Made by a program: the position numbers and the translations under genes. A stretch of 64,000 nt of DNA, from contig NZ_LWKZ01000023.1 of the NCBI RefSeq assembly GCF_001905005.1, forward strand, positions 868,001-932,000. Reading direction: 5' to 3'. The first letter of the stretch is position 1, and every line of letters begins with the position of its first letter. The notes under the pieces were generated by a model that made no database searches, was not told the origin of the DNA, and worked only from the letters and a program-made list of their open reading frames with translations. Below, piece after piece: positions 9,081 through 18,600 of this stretch. This DNA is from Streptomyces sp. CB02923 (lineage in GTDB: Bacteria; Actinomycetota; Actinomycetes; Streptomycetales; Streptomycetaceae).

Positions 9081-9532
9081 GTTTCCCCCAGGAGAACCGC
9101 ACTGTGGCTTTGCCCCGCGGTGCATTCCGTCCGTGTGGACGCGGTGCTCGGCCTGTTCCGGTACGAGTGCTCACTACCCGGAGGCATTACCGGCCAACCG
9201 GCATTTACGCGCTTGCCGGAAAGTGATTCATCCCGCCCGAATCGTCGAGATCATCGGTCGCGTCGAAATGCTGGAATGAACGAGGCGTTGAACTTCTGAT
9301 CGTTTTCTGGACGATGCGCGCGGAGCGGGTTACCGTTTTGCTGATCCACCGGCCCGTGGTCGGACGTTACCCGACGGGTCACGCCAAAAGAGCGCGGTTC
9401 GCCGGCACTTCTCACCTGTCCCGGTGTGCGAACCGTCCGGACGCGGTGAGTTCATATTCTTATTTGTCCTTGCTTGTGTGCGCCGGAACAATGTACGGCA
9501 CCCGCACCCAACAAGAGGAGAGGTCGCCCACG
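9081..9532. promoter_or_regulatory. Divergent promoter region of the pyrimidine cluster
   Basis: This 452-bp region lies between the leftward hydroxylase operon and the rightward exporter operon. It is noticeably richer in A and T than the genes (for example 9449-9475). No riboswitch conserved core, including that of the TPP riboswitch, was recognised. Exact promoter elements cannot be assigned by eye. Confidence 0.5.
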
Positions 9533-10873
9533 GTGCCTCGTAGAGAATCCCGGGAACATTCCCCCGCCGCCTGGCCCCTGTTCGCGGCGATGTCGGTGGA
9601 CGCGCTGGGCACCGGCCTGTACGTGCCGCTGTCCCTGCTGTATTTCCTGCATGCCACGGACGTCGGGCTGCCCCTCATCGGCACGCTCGTCAGCGTGGCG
9701 ACCGCGCTCTCCCTGCCCGTGCCGCTCCTCGCGGGCCGGGCGGCCGACCGCTTCGGCGCCCGCCCCGTCGTCATCACCGGGCAACTCGTCCAGGCCGTCG
9801 GATTCTTCCTGTACCTCCAGGTCTCCGGACCCGTCTCCCTGATGGTCGCCGTCCTCGTGGAGGGCATCGGCGCTCGCATCTACTGGTCCTCCGTCTTCAC
9901 CCTCATCGCCGAGCTGGCCGACGCCGACACCACCGGCCGGGCCAAGGAGTGGTGGTTCGCCAGGGCGAGCATGATCCGAGCCGCGGGGATGGGCGCGGGC
10001 GGCATGACGGCGGGGGTGGCCCTCGCCTGGGAGTCCACCCGCGCCTACCACCTCCTGATCCTGGTCAACGGCGTCTCCTTCACGGTGGCCGCGCTCCTGG
10101 TGCGATCCCTCGTCCGGGTGAACCCCGCCGTCCGTACGCACCCTCCGCGCACCGCCACGGAGACGGAGACGGAGGCCGCCGCAGAGGCCGGAGCCCGGAC
10201 GGAACCGCCCGGCGCCGGCCACCGCGCCCTGCTGCGCGACCGGCCCTACCTCCAACTGATCCTCGCCAACACCGCGTTCGCCGTGTGCAGCACCTTTCTG
10301 ACCACCGCGCTGCCCGTGTACGTGACCAAGGGCCTGGGCGTGGCCGGCTGGGTGGTCGGGCCCTTGCTGGCCGTCAACACCGTGCTGCTCGCCACCACCC
10401 CGGCCCTCGTCAGCCGGTTCGTCCGCCGCCACATGACGCGAGTCCGGACGATGGCGCTGTCCGGCCTGTGCTGGACTGTGTGGTGCGCCGGGTCGGCCGT
10501 GGCCCTCCTGGTGCCGCACGCGGCGCTGCCCGTGTTCCTGCTGCTCGTACTGCTCTGCTACACCGCAGGCGAGCTGATTCACGAACCGGCGTCCAACTCC
10601 CTGGCCGCGGGCGCCGCGCCGCCTCCCGTACGCGGCATCTACCTCGCGGCGTTCCAGTACTCCTTCACCGTGGGCACCATCGTCTCCCCGGTCCTGTTCA
10701 CCGTGCTGTTCAGCCAGCGCGCGGCGCTGCCCTGGATCGTCGTCGGCGGGGTCGCGCTGCTCGGCACCGCCCTGACACTGCCGCTGGAACGGCGGCTGCC
10801 GTACGCGGCGGTGACCGGCGAGGAGTACGTACCGGCCGGTGAGGTGAAGGTGGCCGCCAAGGAGGCCGACTGA
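9533..10873 (+). CDS. MFS transporter
   Basis: About 446 residues with some 12 hydrophobic segments and the MFS loop motif GRAADRFGARP. The central cytoplasmic loop is rich in Thr and Glu (TETETEAAAEAG). The frame is open from 9314, but GTG at 9533 has AAGAGGAGAGG about 10 bp upstream and removes a non-membrane N-terminal tail, so I prefer it. ATG at 9491 is possible. First gene of the operon that continues with the FAD subunit 58 bp downstream. Probable role: export of, or self-protection against, the pathway product. Confidence 0.82.
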   Translation: MPRRESREHSPAAWPLFAAMSVDALGTGLYVPLSLLYFLHATDVGLPLIGTLVSVATALSLPVPLLAGRAADRFGARPVVITGQLVQAVGFFLYLQVSGPVSLMVAVLVEGIGARIYWSSVFTLIAELADADTTGRAKEWWFARASMIRAAGMGAGGMTAGVALAWESTRAYHLLILVNGVSFTVAALLVRSLVRVNPAVRTHPPRTATETETEAAAEAGARTEPPGAGHRALLRDRPYLQLILANTAFAVCSTFLTTALPVYVTKGLGVAGWVVGPLLAVNTVLLATTPALVSRFVRRHMTRVRTMALSGLCWTVWCAGSAVALLVPHAALPVFLLLVLLCYTAGELIHEPASNSLAAGAAPPPVRGIYLAAFQYSFTVGTIVSPVLFTVLFSQRAALPWIVVGGVALLGTALTLPLERRLPYAAVTGEEYVPAGEVKVAAKEAD

Positions 10874-10931
10874 CCGCCGGGATTCCCGTACGGCCCGACA
10901 AGGGCAGCCCGTCCGACCGCCGGAGGCTTCC

Positions 10932-11831
10932 ATGCACGCAGCACCTTTCGCATTCCACGCGGCCCGCGACCTGAAGGACGCACTCGAAGTGCTCGACATG
11001 TCACCGGACGCCGCCGTACTGGCCGGCGGGCTCAGCCTGATCCCCGAACTGCGCTCGCGTCGCCGCCGGGCCGCCCTGCTCGTGGACATCAACAACGTCC
11101 CCGGAATCGACGGCGTCACCGTCCTGCCCGGCCGGCCGGGCGGACCGCGCCCGGTGCTGCGGATCGGCTGCGCCGCCCGTCAGGCCGATGTCCTCGCCCT
11201 CGCGGCCCGGCACCCCGAACACGCCCTGCTGGCAGCCGCGCTGCGCACCATGGGCACCGCTCTCGTACGGCAGCGCGGCACGCTGGCCGGGGCCGTCGCG
11301 CAGGCCGACCCCGCGCTCCAGATGTCCGCGCTCTGCTCGGTGCTGGACATCCGCGTCACGGTGCGCCGGGCCGCGGACACGCACGACCGCGCCGCCCGCG
11401 CGCTGTACGCCGCGGCCGGCACCGGTCCCGGCGAACTGGTCACCGCCGTCGAGGTACCCGGCTGCCGCCCCGGCGAGGGCTGGGCCTTCCTGCGGGCCGG
11501 CCGCCGGACCTTCGGCGCCCACCTCGGCGGCGTGGCCGTACGGCTGGACCTGCGCCCGGACCGCCGGTGCCGCGGCGCCCGCATCGCGCCGTTCGTCGCC
11601 GGACACGACGGCGCGGCACTCGCCGAGGCCGGTGCCTCGCTGTGCTCCGGCCCGGTGGACGAACAGGCGGTGTGCCGGGCGGCCGACCTGGCCGCGCGGA
11701 CCGTCCGCACCCGGTCCGACGCGCTGGCCTCCGCCGACTACCGGCGCCACCTGGTCCGTGTCCTCGTCCGCCGGGCCCTCGTACAGGCAGTTGATCGCAC
11801 GCGCGATCCCTCCGGAGAGGTGGTCTCTTGA
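10932..11831 (+). CDS. FAD-binding subunit of a molybdenum hydroxylase (CoxM-like)
   Basis: 299 residues. The FAD-binding segments of CO/xanthine dehydrogenase medium subunits are present: AGGLSLIPELRSR (near 35), IGCAARQADV and ALRTMGTALVRQRGTLAGAVAQADPA (near 100-125). It supplies the flavin module missing from the fused Fe-S/Mo protein on the opposite strand, so together they would form a three-domain hydroxylase. GGAGG lies 5 bp before the ATG. Its stop overlaps the next start (TGATG), so translation is coupled to the TenA-like gene. Confidence 0.87.
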   Translation: MHAAPFAFHAARDLKDALEVLDMSPDAAVLAGGLSLIPELRSRRRRAALLVDINNVPGIDGVTVLPGRPGGPRPVLRIGCAARQADVLALAARHPEHALLAAALRTMGTALVRQRGTLAGAVAQADPALQMSALCSVLDIRVTVRRAADTHDRAARALYAAAGTGPGELVTAVEVPGCRPGEGWAFLRAGRRTFGAHLGGVAVRLDLRPDRRCRGARIAPFVAGHDGAALAEAGASLCSGPVDEQAVCRAADLAARTVRTRSDALASADYRRHLVRVLVRRALVQAVDRTRDPSGEVVS

Positions 11832-12526
11832 TGGTCGACCCATTCGTGGAACGGTGCCGCCGGCACGCCGCCGGGGCCTGGCGCGCCTACCGGCACCACC
11901 CGTGGATCGAGGCGATGGCCGCCGGCACCCTCCCGGTCGAGAAGTTCGTCTCCTTCCAGGTCAACGACGCCCCCTACATCTCCGACCTGCACCGCGCGCT
12001 CGCCCTGGGGCTGGCCAAGGCCCCCACCGGCTCCGCGTGGTCCAAGGCCGCCGCCACCGTCCTGGACGACGTGTGGGTGCTCGGGGAGATCCGGGCGAAG
12101 GAGGAGATCCTCGCCGAGCTGGGCGTCACGGGGAAGCTGCGCATCGGTCCCGCCGCCTACATCCCCGCCCGTGAGGCGTACGCCAACCACCTCGTCCGCA
12201 CCTCCCTGGAGGGGAGCATCGGCGACATCGCCGCGGCGCTGCTGCCGTGCGCGATGTTCACCGAGGTCATCGGGCGGCGGTTCGCGGACGTCCGCGTCGT
12301 CGGGCCGTCCGCGTACCAGAGGTGGGCCGACATCTACGTCCAGCGGGCCGTGCACCGGATGGCCCAGGTGCACGCCGAGATGATGGAGGCGGAAGCGGCC
12401 CGCACCGACGAGACGGGCCGGGACCGGATGCAGCTCCTGTACCTGCGCAGCGTGCAGCACCAGGTCGACGTGTTCGACGCCGCCTGGAACCTCGACGTCC
12501 GCTGGCCCGGTGAGAACGGTGACTGA
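11831..12526 (+). CDS. TenA/thiaminase II-like protein with an altered active site
   Basis: 231 residues of the TenA helical fold. The substrate Asp (FQVNDAPYISDLH, Asp46) and the Cys of the TenA-C type (LLPCAMF, Cys140) are visible. The C-terminal catalytic Glu (Glu205 in B. subtilis TenA) aligns with Gln211 or Val212 in RSVQHQVDVF. TenA hydrolyses thiamine or aminomethyl-pyrimidines; without the Glu this copy may have another chemistry or only bind the pyrimidine. ATG at 11831 is preferred to TTG at 11828. It sits between the hydroxylase FAD subunit and an alcohol dehydrogenase, overlapping both. Confidence 0.82.
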   Translation: MVDPFVERCRRHAAGAWRAYRHHPWIEAMAAGTLPVEKFVSFQVNDAPYISDLHRALALGLAKAPTGSAWSKAAATVLDDVWVLGEIRAKEEILAELGVTGKLRIGPAAYIPAREAYANHLVRTSLEGSIGDIAAALLPCAMFTEVIGRRFADVRVVGPSAYQRWADIYVQRAVHRMAQVHAEMMEAEAARTDETGRDRMQLLYLRSVQHQVDVFDAAWNLDVRWPGENGD

Positions 12527-13613
12527 CCCCGGTGCCACGGCCGGTGCCCGCGTTGTCGACAGCGGGCCGGACCACACGATGCTCGCCGCCGTCCTGGGCG
12601 GGGTCGGCCGGCCGCTGACCCTGGAGCGGCGTGCCCGCCCGGTACCCGGCGCGGGCGAGGCGGTGATCCGGGTCCGGGCCGCGGGCGTGTGCCACACCGA
12701 CCTGCACCTCGCCGCGGGGGTGCCTGCCACGCCCCGGCTGCCCCTGGTCCTGGGGCACGAGATCGCGGGCGAGGTCGCGGAGCTGGGGGAGGGCGCGGCC
12801 CGGAGCACGGGGCTCGCTGTCGGGGACCGCGTGCTGGCGTACTACTACCACGGCTGCGGAGTGTGCCGCCGCTGCACACGGGGCCTGGAGAATCTCTGCC
12901 CCACCCCGCTCGCCAAGTGGGGATTCGACACCGACGGAGGATTCGCCGAATACTTCCTGGCCGCCGCGCGCTGCCTGGTGCCCGTTCCGCCGCAGGTCCC
13001 CCTCGCCGAGGCGGCGGTCCTCGGGTGCTCGGGCACCACCGCGCTGCACGTCCTCCGGTCGGTGGCGAAGCTGCTGCCGGGGGAGGCGGTGGCGGTCGTC
13101 GGTGCGGGAGGCGTCGGACTGGCCTGTGTCCAGGCGGCCGTCGCGCGCGGTGCCCGCGTCGTCGCCTTCGACCCGCGCCCCTCCGGCCGGGAGGCGGCGC
13201 TGCGGTACGGGGCGCTCGCGGCCGTCGACCCGGCGGACCCGCACCCGGTCGGCGCCATGCAGCGCTTCTCCCGCATGGAGGTCCTCCGCTGCGACGTCGT
13301 GGTGGATACCGTCGGCAGCACCGACACCCTCAACCTCGATGTGCTGCTGGCCGACCTCCAGGGGCGGGTGGCCGTCGTCGGCTACACCGGCAGGCCCGTG
13401 GCCCTGGACGTGTTCCCGCTGGTCTCCCGTGAGACGGCGGTGCTCGGCTCGGTGGGAGCCACGCTCGACGACGCACGGGACGTGGTGCGGATGGCCGCCG
13501 CCGGGAGCCTCCGCGGCCTGATCGCCGCGGAGTACCCGCTCGCCGGGATCAACGAGGCGCTGGACCGCCTGGCGCGCGGCGGGGTCACCGGCCGTCTGGT
13601 GATCGTCCCCTGA
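12519..13613 (+). CDS. Zinc-dependent alcohol dehydrogenase (MDR family)
   Basis: About 364 residues. Catalytic zinc ligands are in GVCHTDLH and LGHEIAGEV. A structural zinc site has four cysteines in the segment from HGCGVCRRC to NLC. The nucleotide-binding motif is VVGAGGVGLAC. The likely substrate in this context is the hydroxymethyl group of the modified pyrimidine, giving an aldehyde; that is inference. GTG at 12519 follows a GGTGAG-like site; GTG at 12510 is also in frame. Both overlap the TenA-like gene end. The 3' end overlaps the convergent HAD gene by 29 bp. Confidence 0.88.
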   Translation: MTDPGATAGARVVDSGPDHTMLAAVLGGVGRPLTLERRARPVPGAGEAVIRVRAAGVCHTDLHLAAGVPATPRLPLVLGHEIAGEVAELGEGAARSTGLAVGDRVLAYYYHGCGVCRRCTRGLENLCPTPLAKWGFDTDGGFAEYFLAAARCLVPVPPQVPLAEAAVLGCSGTTALHVLRSVAKLLPGEAVAVVGAGGVGLACVQAAVARGARVVAFDPRPSGREAALRYGALAAVDPADPHPVGAMQRFSRMEVLRCDVVVDTVGSTDTLNLDVLLADLQGRVAVVGYTGRPVALDVFPLVSRETAVLGSVGATLDDARDVVRMAAAGSLRGLIAAEYPLAGINEALDRLARGGVTGRLVIVP

Positions 13614-14277
13614 CCCGGAGGCGGCCGGCGGTGAGCAGCGCGCCGGCCACCTCCGCCAGCGGCCGGGCATCCAAGGACGGCAGCGTCACATCCGCGGCGG
13701 ACAGGTCGAAATGCGCGGTGACCATGTTGGGCACCGCCACACACCGGATACGGGCAGCCCGCGCGGCCCGGATTCCCACCGGGCTGTCCTCGAACGCGAG
13801 GGCGTCACCGGCCGCGCACCCCAGTTCCCGCAGCGCCGCCAGGTAAGCGTCCGGGGCCGGTTTCCGGGCGATTCCCTCGGTTTTGCAGATGATGACGTCG
13901 AAGAACTCGTGAGCGATCCCGGCGCTGTCCATCCGCTGCCGGATCCACCAGTCCGGCGCGTTCGACACGATGGCCAGGTCGAAACCGAGCCGCCGGGCTT
14001 CCGCGAGGTGTTCTCCGGCGCCCGGTCGCGCGACGAGGAGTTCGTCCCGCCACACGATCCGCCGGCGTTCCACCGCCTCCCAGTCGACGGGCGTCCCGAC
14101 GAGTTCCGCGAGCCGCTGCGTCGGCATGCACGGGCCCCGCCCCGCTTCGATCTCGGAAAGCCAGTGGGCCAGGTCGAGTTCGTGTCCGAACTCGGCGTAT
14201 ACCCGTTTCCACGAGAGCAGACCCGCCGTCTCGCTGTCGATGAGCAGACCGTCGAAGTCGTAGAGCACGGCAGGCAT
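13585..14277 (-). CDS. HAD-family hydrolase
   Basis: 230 residues. Motif I is DFDGLLIDSE with the nucleophile Asp8, motif II is IVSNA, and the lysine motif is ARKPAPDAY followed by EDSPVGIRAA. This is the beta-phosphoglucomutase-like HAD subgroup, mostly small-molecule phosphatases. The start at 14277 has AAGGAG 7 bp upstream. It lies 1 bp downstream of the YciI-like gene in a two-gene operon. A pathway role would be removing a phosphate from a pyrimidine intermediate; this is inferred from position only. Confidence 0.85.
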   Translation of the reverse strand: MPAVLYDFDGLLIDSETAGLLSWKRVYAEFGHELDLAHWLSEIEAGRGPCMPTQRLAELVGTPVDWEAVERRRIVWRDELLVARPGAGEHLAEARRLGFDLAIVSNAPDWWIRQRMDSAGIAHEFFDVIICKTEGIARKPAPDAYLAALRELGCAAGDALAFEDSPVGIRAARAARIRCVAVPNMVTAHFDLSAADVTLPSLDARPLAEVAGALLTAGRLRVRGRSPDGR

Positions 14278-14278
14278 C

Positions 14279-14794
14279 TCAAGCTCCTTTTCCCGCTTCG
14301 TCGGTGCGTTCCCAAGAGGCCGTGCCGAGTTCCGGTCCGGGCCCGCCGAAGTTCTCCTCGATCCGGCGCCCCACGGCAATCGTGATGCCTTCGTTGAGCA
14401 GCCACGTGTGCACCACGCAGGTCCGCCAGCCCGCGCGCACGAAGGGCTCTCGCGCGATGAGTTCCCGGGCCTCTTCGACGGACGCCGCGCCGATGACGAA
14501 GAAGCCGGTGGCGTTGACGCCCGATTCCCTCGATGGCGCATCTTCCGGCCCGGCGCCGTCGCCTTCGTTCTCGTCGTCGTCGCCGTCGTCACGGAGCGGC
14601 CCTCCGGCGAAGAGACGCCCCTCGTCCTCCAGGTCGAGCAGCCAGTCCAAATGGTCGAGCATCAGGTCACGTCCGCGTTCGCTTTCGACGTCGTACTCCG
14701 CTGTCGGCCGCACGAAGACGGCGAACAGCCGTACTCGTCCCATGCGTTCGACGATGGCGGCGGTGTCCCTGCGGCGGGAGAACCGAGCGGGCAT
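14279..14794 (-). CDS. YciI-like protein
   Basis: 171 residues. RLFAVFVRPTAEYD and LDHLDWLLDLEDEGRLFAGGPL resemble the YciI ferredoxin-like fold, and the second half (GFFVIGAASVEEARELIAREPFVRAGW) is the typical YciI C-terminus. An Asp/Glu-rich insert separates the two parts. The start at 14794 has AAGGAG 7 bp upstream. Members act as small hydrolases or in unknown roles. It is coupled to the HAD gene. Whether the pair belongs to the pyrimidine pathway is uncertain. Confidence 0.75.
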   Translation of the reverse strand: MPARFSRRRDTAAIVERMGRVRLFAVFVRPTAEYDVESERGRDLMLDHLDWLLDLEDEGRLFAGGPLRDDGDDDENEGDGAGPEDAPSRESGVNATGFFVIGAASVEEARELIAREPFVRAGWRTCVVHTWLLNEGITIAVGRRIEENFGGPGPELGTASWERTDEAGKGA

Positions 14795-15401
14795 GCACAC
14801 TCCTTGGACATACGTCGATCCGGCCCGCCCAGCCGGATGCCGGAAACGGCAGGGAACTCCCCTCTCGCGATCCACGAACCGGACCATCTGCTGAAGGGAG
14901 GCCGACACCGGAAACGCCGCCCACAACGGGCCGCATCATCGGCCGGAACGAGACACGGAATAGTCGGGGAGGGGGGCTGGACGGCTGGATCGTCGCCCCC
15001 AAAGATTCCCCGGGGAACCACCGGGAAACCGCATCGCCGACTGTCCACCGGAAAGCCGTCAGCGGTAAGCGGAAAACTCCGGGCAGCTATCCGCGAACAC
15101 ACGCGACGGTCGATGCCACACTCGACCGCGCGACGCCCGCGGTCGGCCGACGGTACCGATGACCGCGACCGAGGTCGCGCCGCTGTCCCTTTGCGTGCTC
15201 GGAAAGGGCGGAGCATACTGGACATAACGGTAAATCTCCGAGAGTGCTGCCATGCTGCCCCGCTGGCTGGTATGCGGTTCGACCGGGTTTTCGATGGAGG
15301 GGGGACGGCCCGAAGGGCCCCCGGCGCGCCGAGATGTCGTATGGCCAGCCGCTTCACCCGTCTCATGCGGCAATCGAGCATCCCACGGAGGTGCTGAAAT
15401 C
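14795..15401. other. 607-bp gap, no gene seen
   Basis: Frames here look like shadows. It separates the leftward YciI-HAD pair from the rightward DUF5988-like/PKS pair, so it should carry divergent promoters. Confidence 0.5.
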
Positions 15402-15620
15402 GTGCAGAAAGTACATGTGAAACTCATCGGCGGGCCACCTGAAATCACTGCCGCAGAACGCCAACTCATCCTGTCGCCGGAGGAAGCGGAAGATCAGATC
15501 CGCGTCACGCACCTGGCGGGCTACGAGCACTTCTTCTATGCGGCCGACGAAGGCCTGGACCGTAGCGGCGTCCCCCTGTACCGGTACGAGTGGTCGTACC
15601 GGACCGAAATCGCGGAGTGA
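15402..15620 (+). CDS. Small protein, DUF5988-like
   Basis: 72 residues, opening VQKVHVKLIGGPPEITAAERQ and closing with GVPLYRYEWSYRTEIAE, with YEHFFY in the middle. This matches my memory of the short DUF5988 proteins found beside actinobacterial biosynthetic genes; the function is unknown. GTG at 15402 has GGAGGTG about 9 bp upstream, which decides the start against a longer frame from 15252. It lies 34 bp before the polyketide synthase and is probably co-transcribed with it. Confidence 0.7.
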   Translation: MQKVHVKLIGGPPEITAAERQLILSPEEAEDQIRVTHLAGYEHFFYAADEGLDRSGVPLYRYEWSYRTEIAE

Positions 15621-15654
15621 CACCCGCCGACGTGTTCGTTGGAGGGTTGTTCGT

Positions 15655-18600
15655 ATGTCCACTCCCGCCCCGGCCCCCGCCCAAGAGCCGATCGCCGTTA
15701 TCGGCATGAGCGGCCGTTTCCCCGGAGCCCCGTCCACGGATGATTTCTGGCGGCTGCTGGTGAGTAAGCGCGAGGCCGTCGGCCAGGCCCCGGCCGACCG
15801 GCCATGGATGCGCGAACTCCACGATCCGCAGCCGCGTACCCCGGGCCGCGTTCCCACCGACCGTGGCGGTTTCCTTCCGGGAATCGACCGGTTCGACGCT
15901 TCCTTCTTCGACATTCCACCGCGCGAAGCGGCGCGCGCCGACCCGCAGTTGCGCCTCCTGCTGGAGACCGCCCACGAGACGATCGAGGATGCGGGAATTC
16001 CCGGTGAACGGCTCGCACGGCGACCGGTGGGAGTGTTCATCGGCAGTTGCTACAGCGACTACTGGTTGCGTCACATCGCCGCGCCCGACGAACTCGACAT
16101 CTACACCGAACTCGGAGCGGGCACCCGCTCCGCGCACTCCGGCCGGCTTGCCTATGTCTTCGGTTTCCGAGGACCCGCCGTCTCGGTGGACACGGCGTGC
16201 TCCTCCTCGCTGACGGCCGTGCATCTGGCGTGCCAGAGCCTGCGTACGGGCGAGTGCGACACGGCTCTCGCGGGCGGCGTCAACGTCATCCTCACCCCGT
16301 ACACGACTCTCACCTTCGCCTGGGCCGGCGGCATCTCGCCGGACGGCAGCTGCAAGTTCGCCGACGCCTCGGCGGACGGCTTCGTGCGCAGTGAGGCGGT
16401 CGGGACGGTGCTGCTCAAACCGTTGTGGCAGGCGCTCGCGGACGGCGACCGCGTCCGCGCGGTGATCCGGGGCAGCGCCGCCAACAACAACGGATTCAGC
16501 GGTCTGGGCGTAGCGGCTCCGGAACAGGAGGCGCAGCGTGACGCTCTGCGCCGTGCCTTCGAGGGTGCCCGGACGGAACCGGGCGACGTCGACTTCGTCG
16601 AGGCCCACGGCACGGGCACCCCGCTCGGCGACAGCACCGAACTGAACACGTTCGCCGCGGAGATGGGCGGCCACCGAAGTGGTGAGCCATTTCTCGTCGC
16701 GTCGGGCAAAGCCAATATCGGGCACACCGAGAGCACCGCCGGAATCGCCGGGCTGATCAAGGCGATACTGACCCTGGAACACCGCCAGGTGCCCGGAAAC
16801 CCGCACCTGCGCACACCCAACCCCGCCGTGGACTGGGCGACGGCACCCTTCCGCGTACCACGGGACCTCGCGCAGCTGCCCGCCACGGGGCAACTGCTGG
16901 CCGGCGTCAACAGCCTGGGCGCCTCCGGCACCAACGTCCACGTCGTGCTCTCCTCCGCGCCGCACGGCCCCCCGTCCCCCGCCGAAGGGCCGGGTCCCTA
17001 CCTGCTGCCGCTGTCGGCCCGCGCCCCCGGCGCGCTGCGGGAACTGGCCGCAGCACACCGTGAACTGCTGACGGCGGACGATCCTCCTCCGCTCGCCGAG
17101 CAGTGCGCGGCGGCCGCCCGGCAGCGTACGCATCATCAGTGGCGCGCGGCTGCGACGGGCGACAACCGCGAGGAGATGGCCGGGGCGCTCGACGACATCG
17201 CGCGGCGGGACCCCGGCGACGAACCCGCGGACCCCCCTCGCATCGTCTTCGTCTTCCCCGGCCAGGGGGCGCAGTGGCAGGGCATGGGATGCGAACTGCT
17301 GGAGCGCGGCGGGGCGTTCCGTACGACGCTGGAGCGGTGCGCTCGCGTCATCGAGACCGAGACCGGCTGGTCGCTGCTGGACGCCCTGCGCGGCGAGGAC
17401 GCCTCCTGGCAGGAGCGCACCGCGTACGTCCAGCCCGCGCTGTGGGCCATGGGCGTCGCGCTGGCCGAACACTGGCGCTCCTGGGGCGTCGCTCCGGACG
17501 CCGTACTGGGCCAGAGCCAGGGGGAGATCGCCGCCGCGCACTGCGCGGGCGCGCTCACCCTGGAACAGGCCGGGCACCTGAGCTGTCTGCGGGCGCGCCT
17601 GATCGATGAGCTGGCGCCGCCCGGCGCCATGGCCTGGCTCGCCCTGCCGCACACCGACGTGCCGGATCTCCTGACCGAGACGGGCATCGACGCACAGATC
17701 GCCGTCGCCGAGAGCCCCGCCTCCACGGTGCTGTCCGGGACACCCGAGGAGATCGACCGCCTGATGGCCGCCTGCACGGACCGCGACCTGGAGTGCCGCC
17801 CGATCCCGGTGGCCTACGCCGCGCACAGCGCCCAGATCGCCCCCGTCCGCGAGCCGCTGCTGGAGGGGATCGCGGGACTGCGCCCGGCGGACGGCGACGT
17901 GCCTTTCCTGTCCACCGTCGAGGGCGGCGAACTCCCCGGCGCCTCGCTGGACGCGGACTACTGGTGGCGCAACCTGCGGGAGACGGTCCTGTTGGAACCC
18001 GTCGTGGCGGCACAGAACGACCCACGTCCGCCGGTCTTTCTGCAGATCTCGCCGCACCCGGTGCTGACCGGGGCGATCCGCGGCAGTTCCCCGGCGGAGA
18101 CCGTCGTCCTTGAATCCCTGCGCCGCGGGGAGCCCGAGGCGCGCACCTTGCTGGACTCGCTCGGCAGGCTCTACGAGGCGGGGGCCGACGTCGACTGGGA
18201 CGCGCTGTATCCGGAGGGCGGGCGCGCGCTGACGCTCCCGACGTATCCGTGGCAGCGCGAACGCCATTGGTACCAGGCCGACGACTATCCCTACCCGCCG
18301 ATCGGCGAGGAAGCGCCGGTGGACCCGGAGAAGCCGGTGGGCCCGGAGGAGCCGGTGGGCCCGGAGGAGCCGGTGGGCCCGGAGGAGCCGGTGGGCCCGG
18401 AGGAGCCGGTGGACCCGGTGGACCCGGAGGAACAGGAAGAGCCGGTGGAGCCGGTGGCGCCGGTGGAGCGGGAGATCGACCTGGAGCGGGACCGCTTCCT
18501 GCTCGATCACCGGGTCGGCGGCGTCTCCGTGATGCCCGGTGCCGGCTTCCTCAGCCTGTTGGCCGACGCGGCGGGGGGACCGGTCGGTGAGCTCACCGAG

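Noticed and set aside
6243..9299. 1018-codon plus-strand frame across the hydroxylase gene
   Set aside because: Shadow of the well-supported minus-strand Fe-S/Mo protein.
9081..9532. Possible TPP riboswitch before the pyrimidine operons
   Set aside because: The conserved TPP-binding core was not found by eye; a covariance search would settle it.
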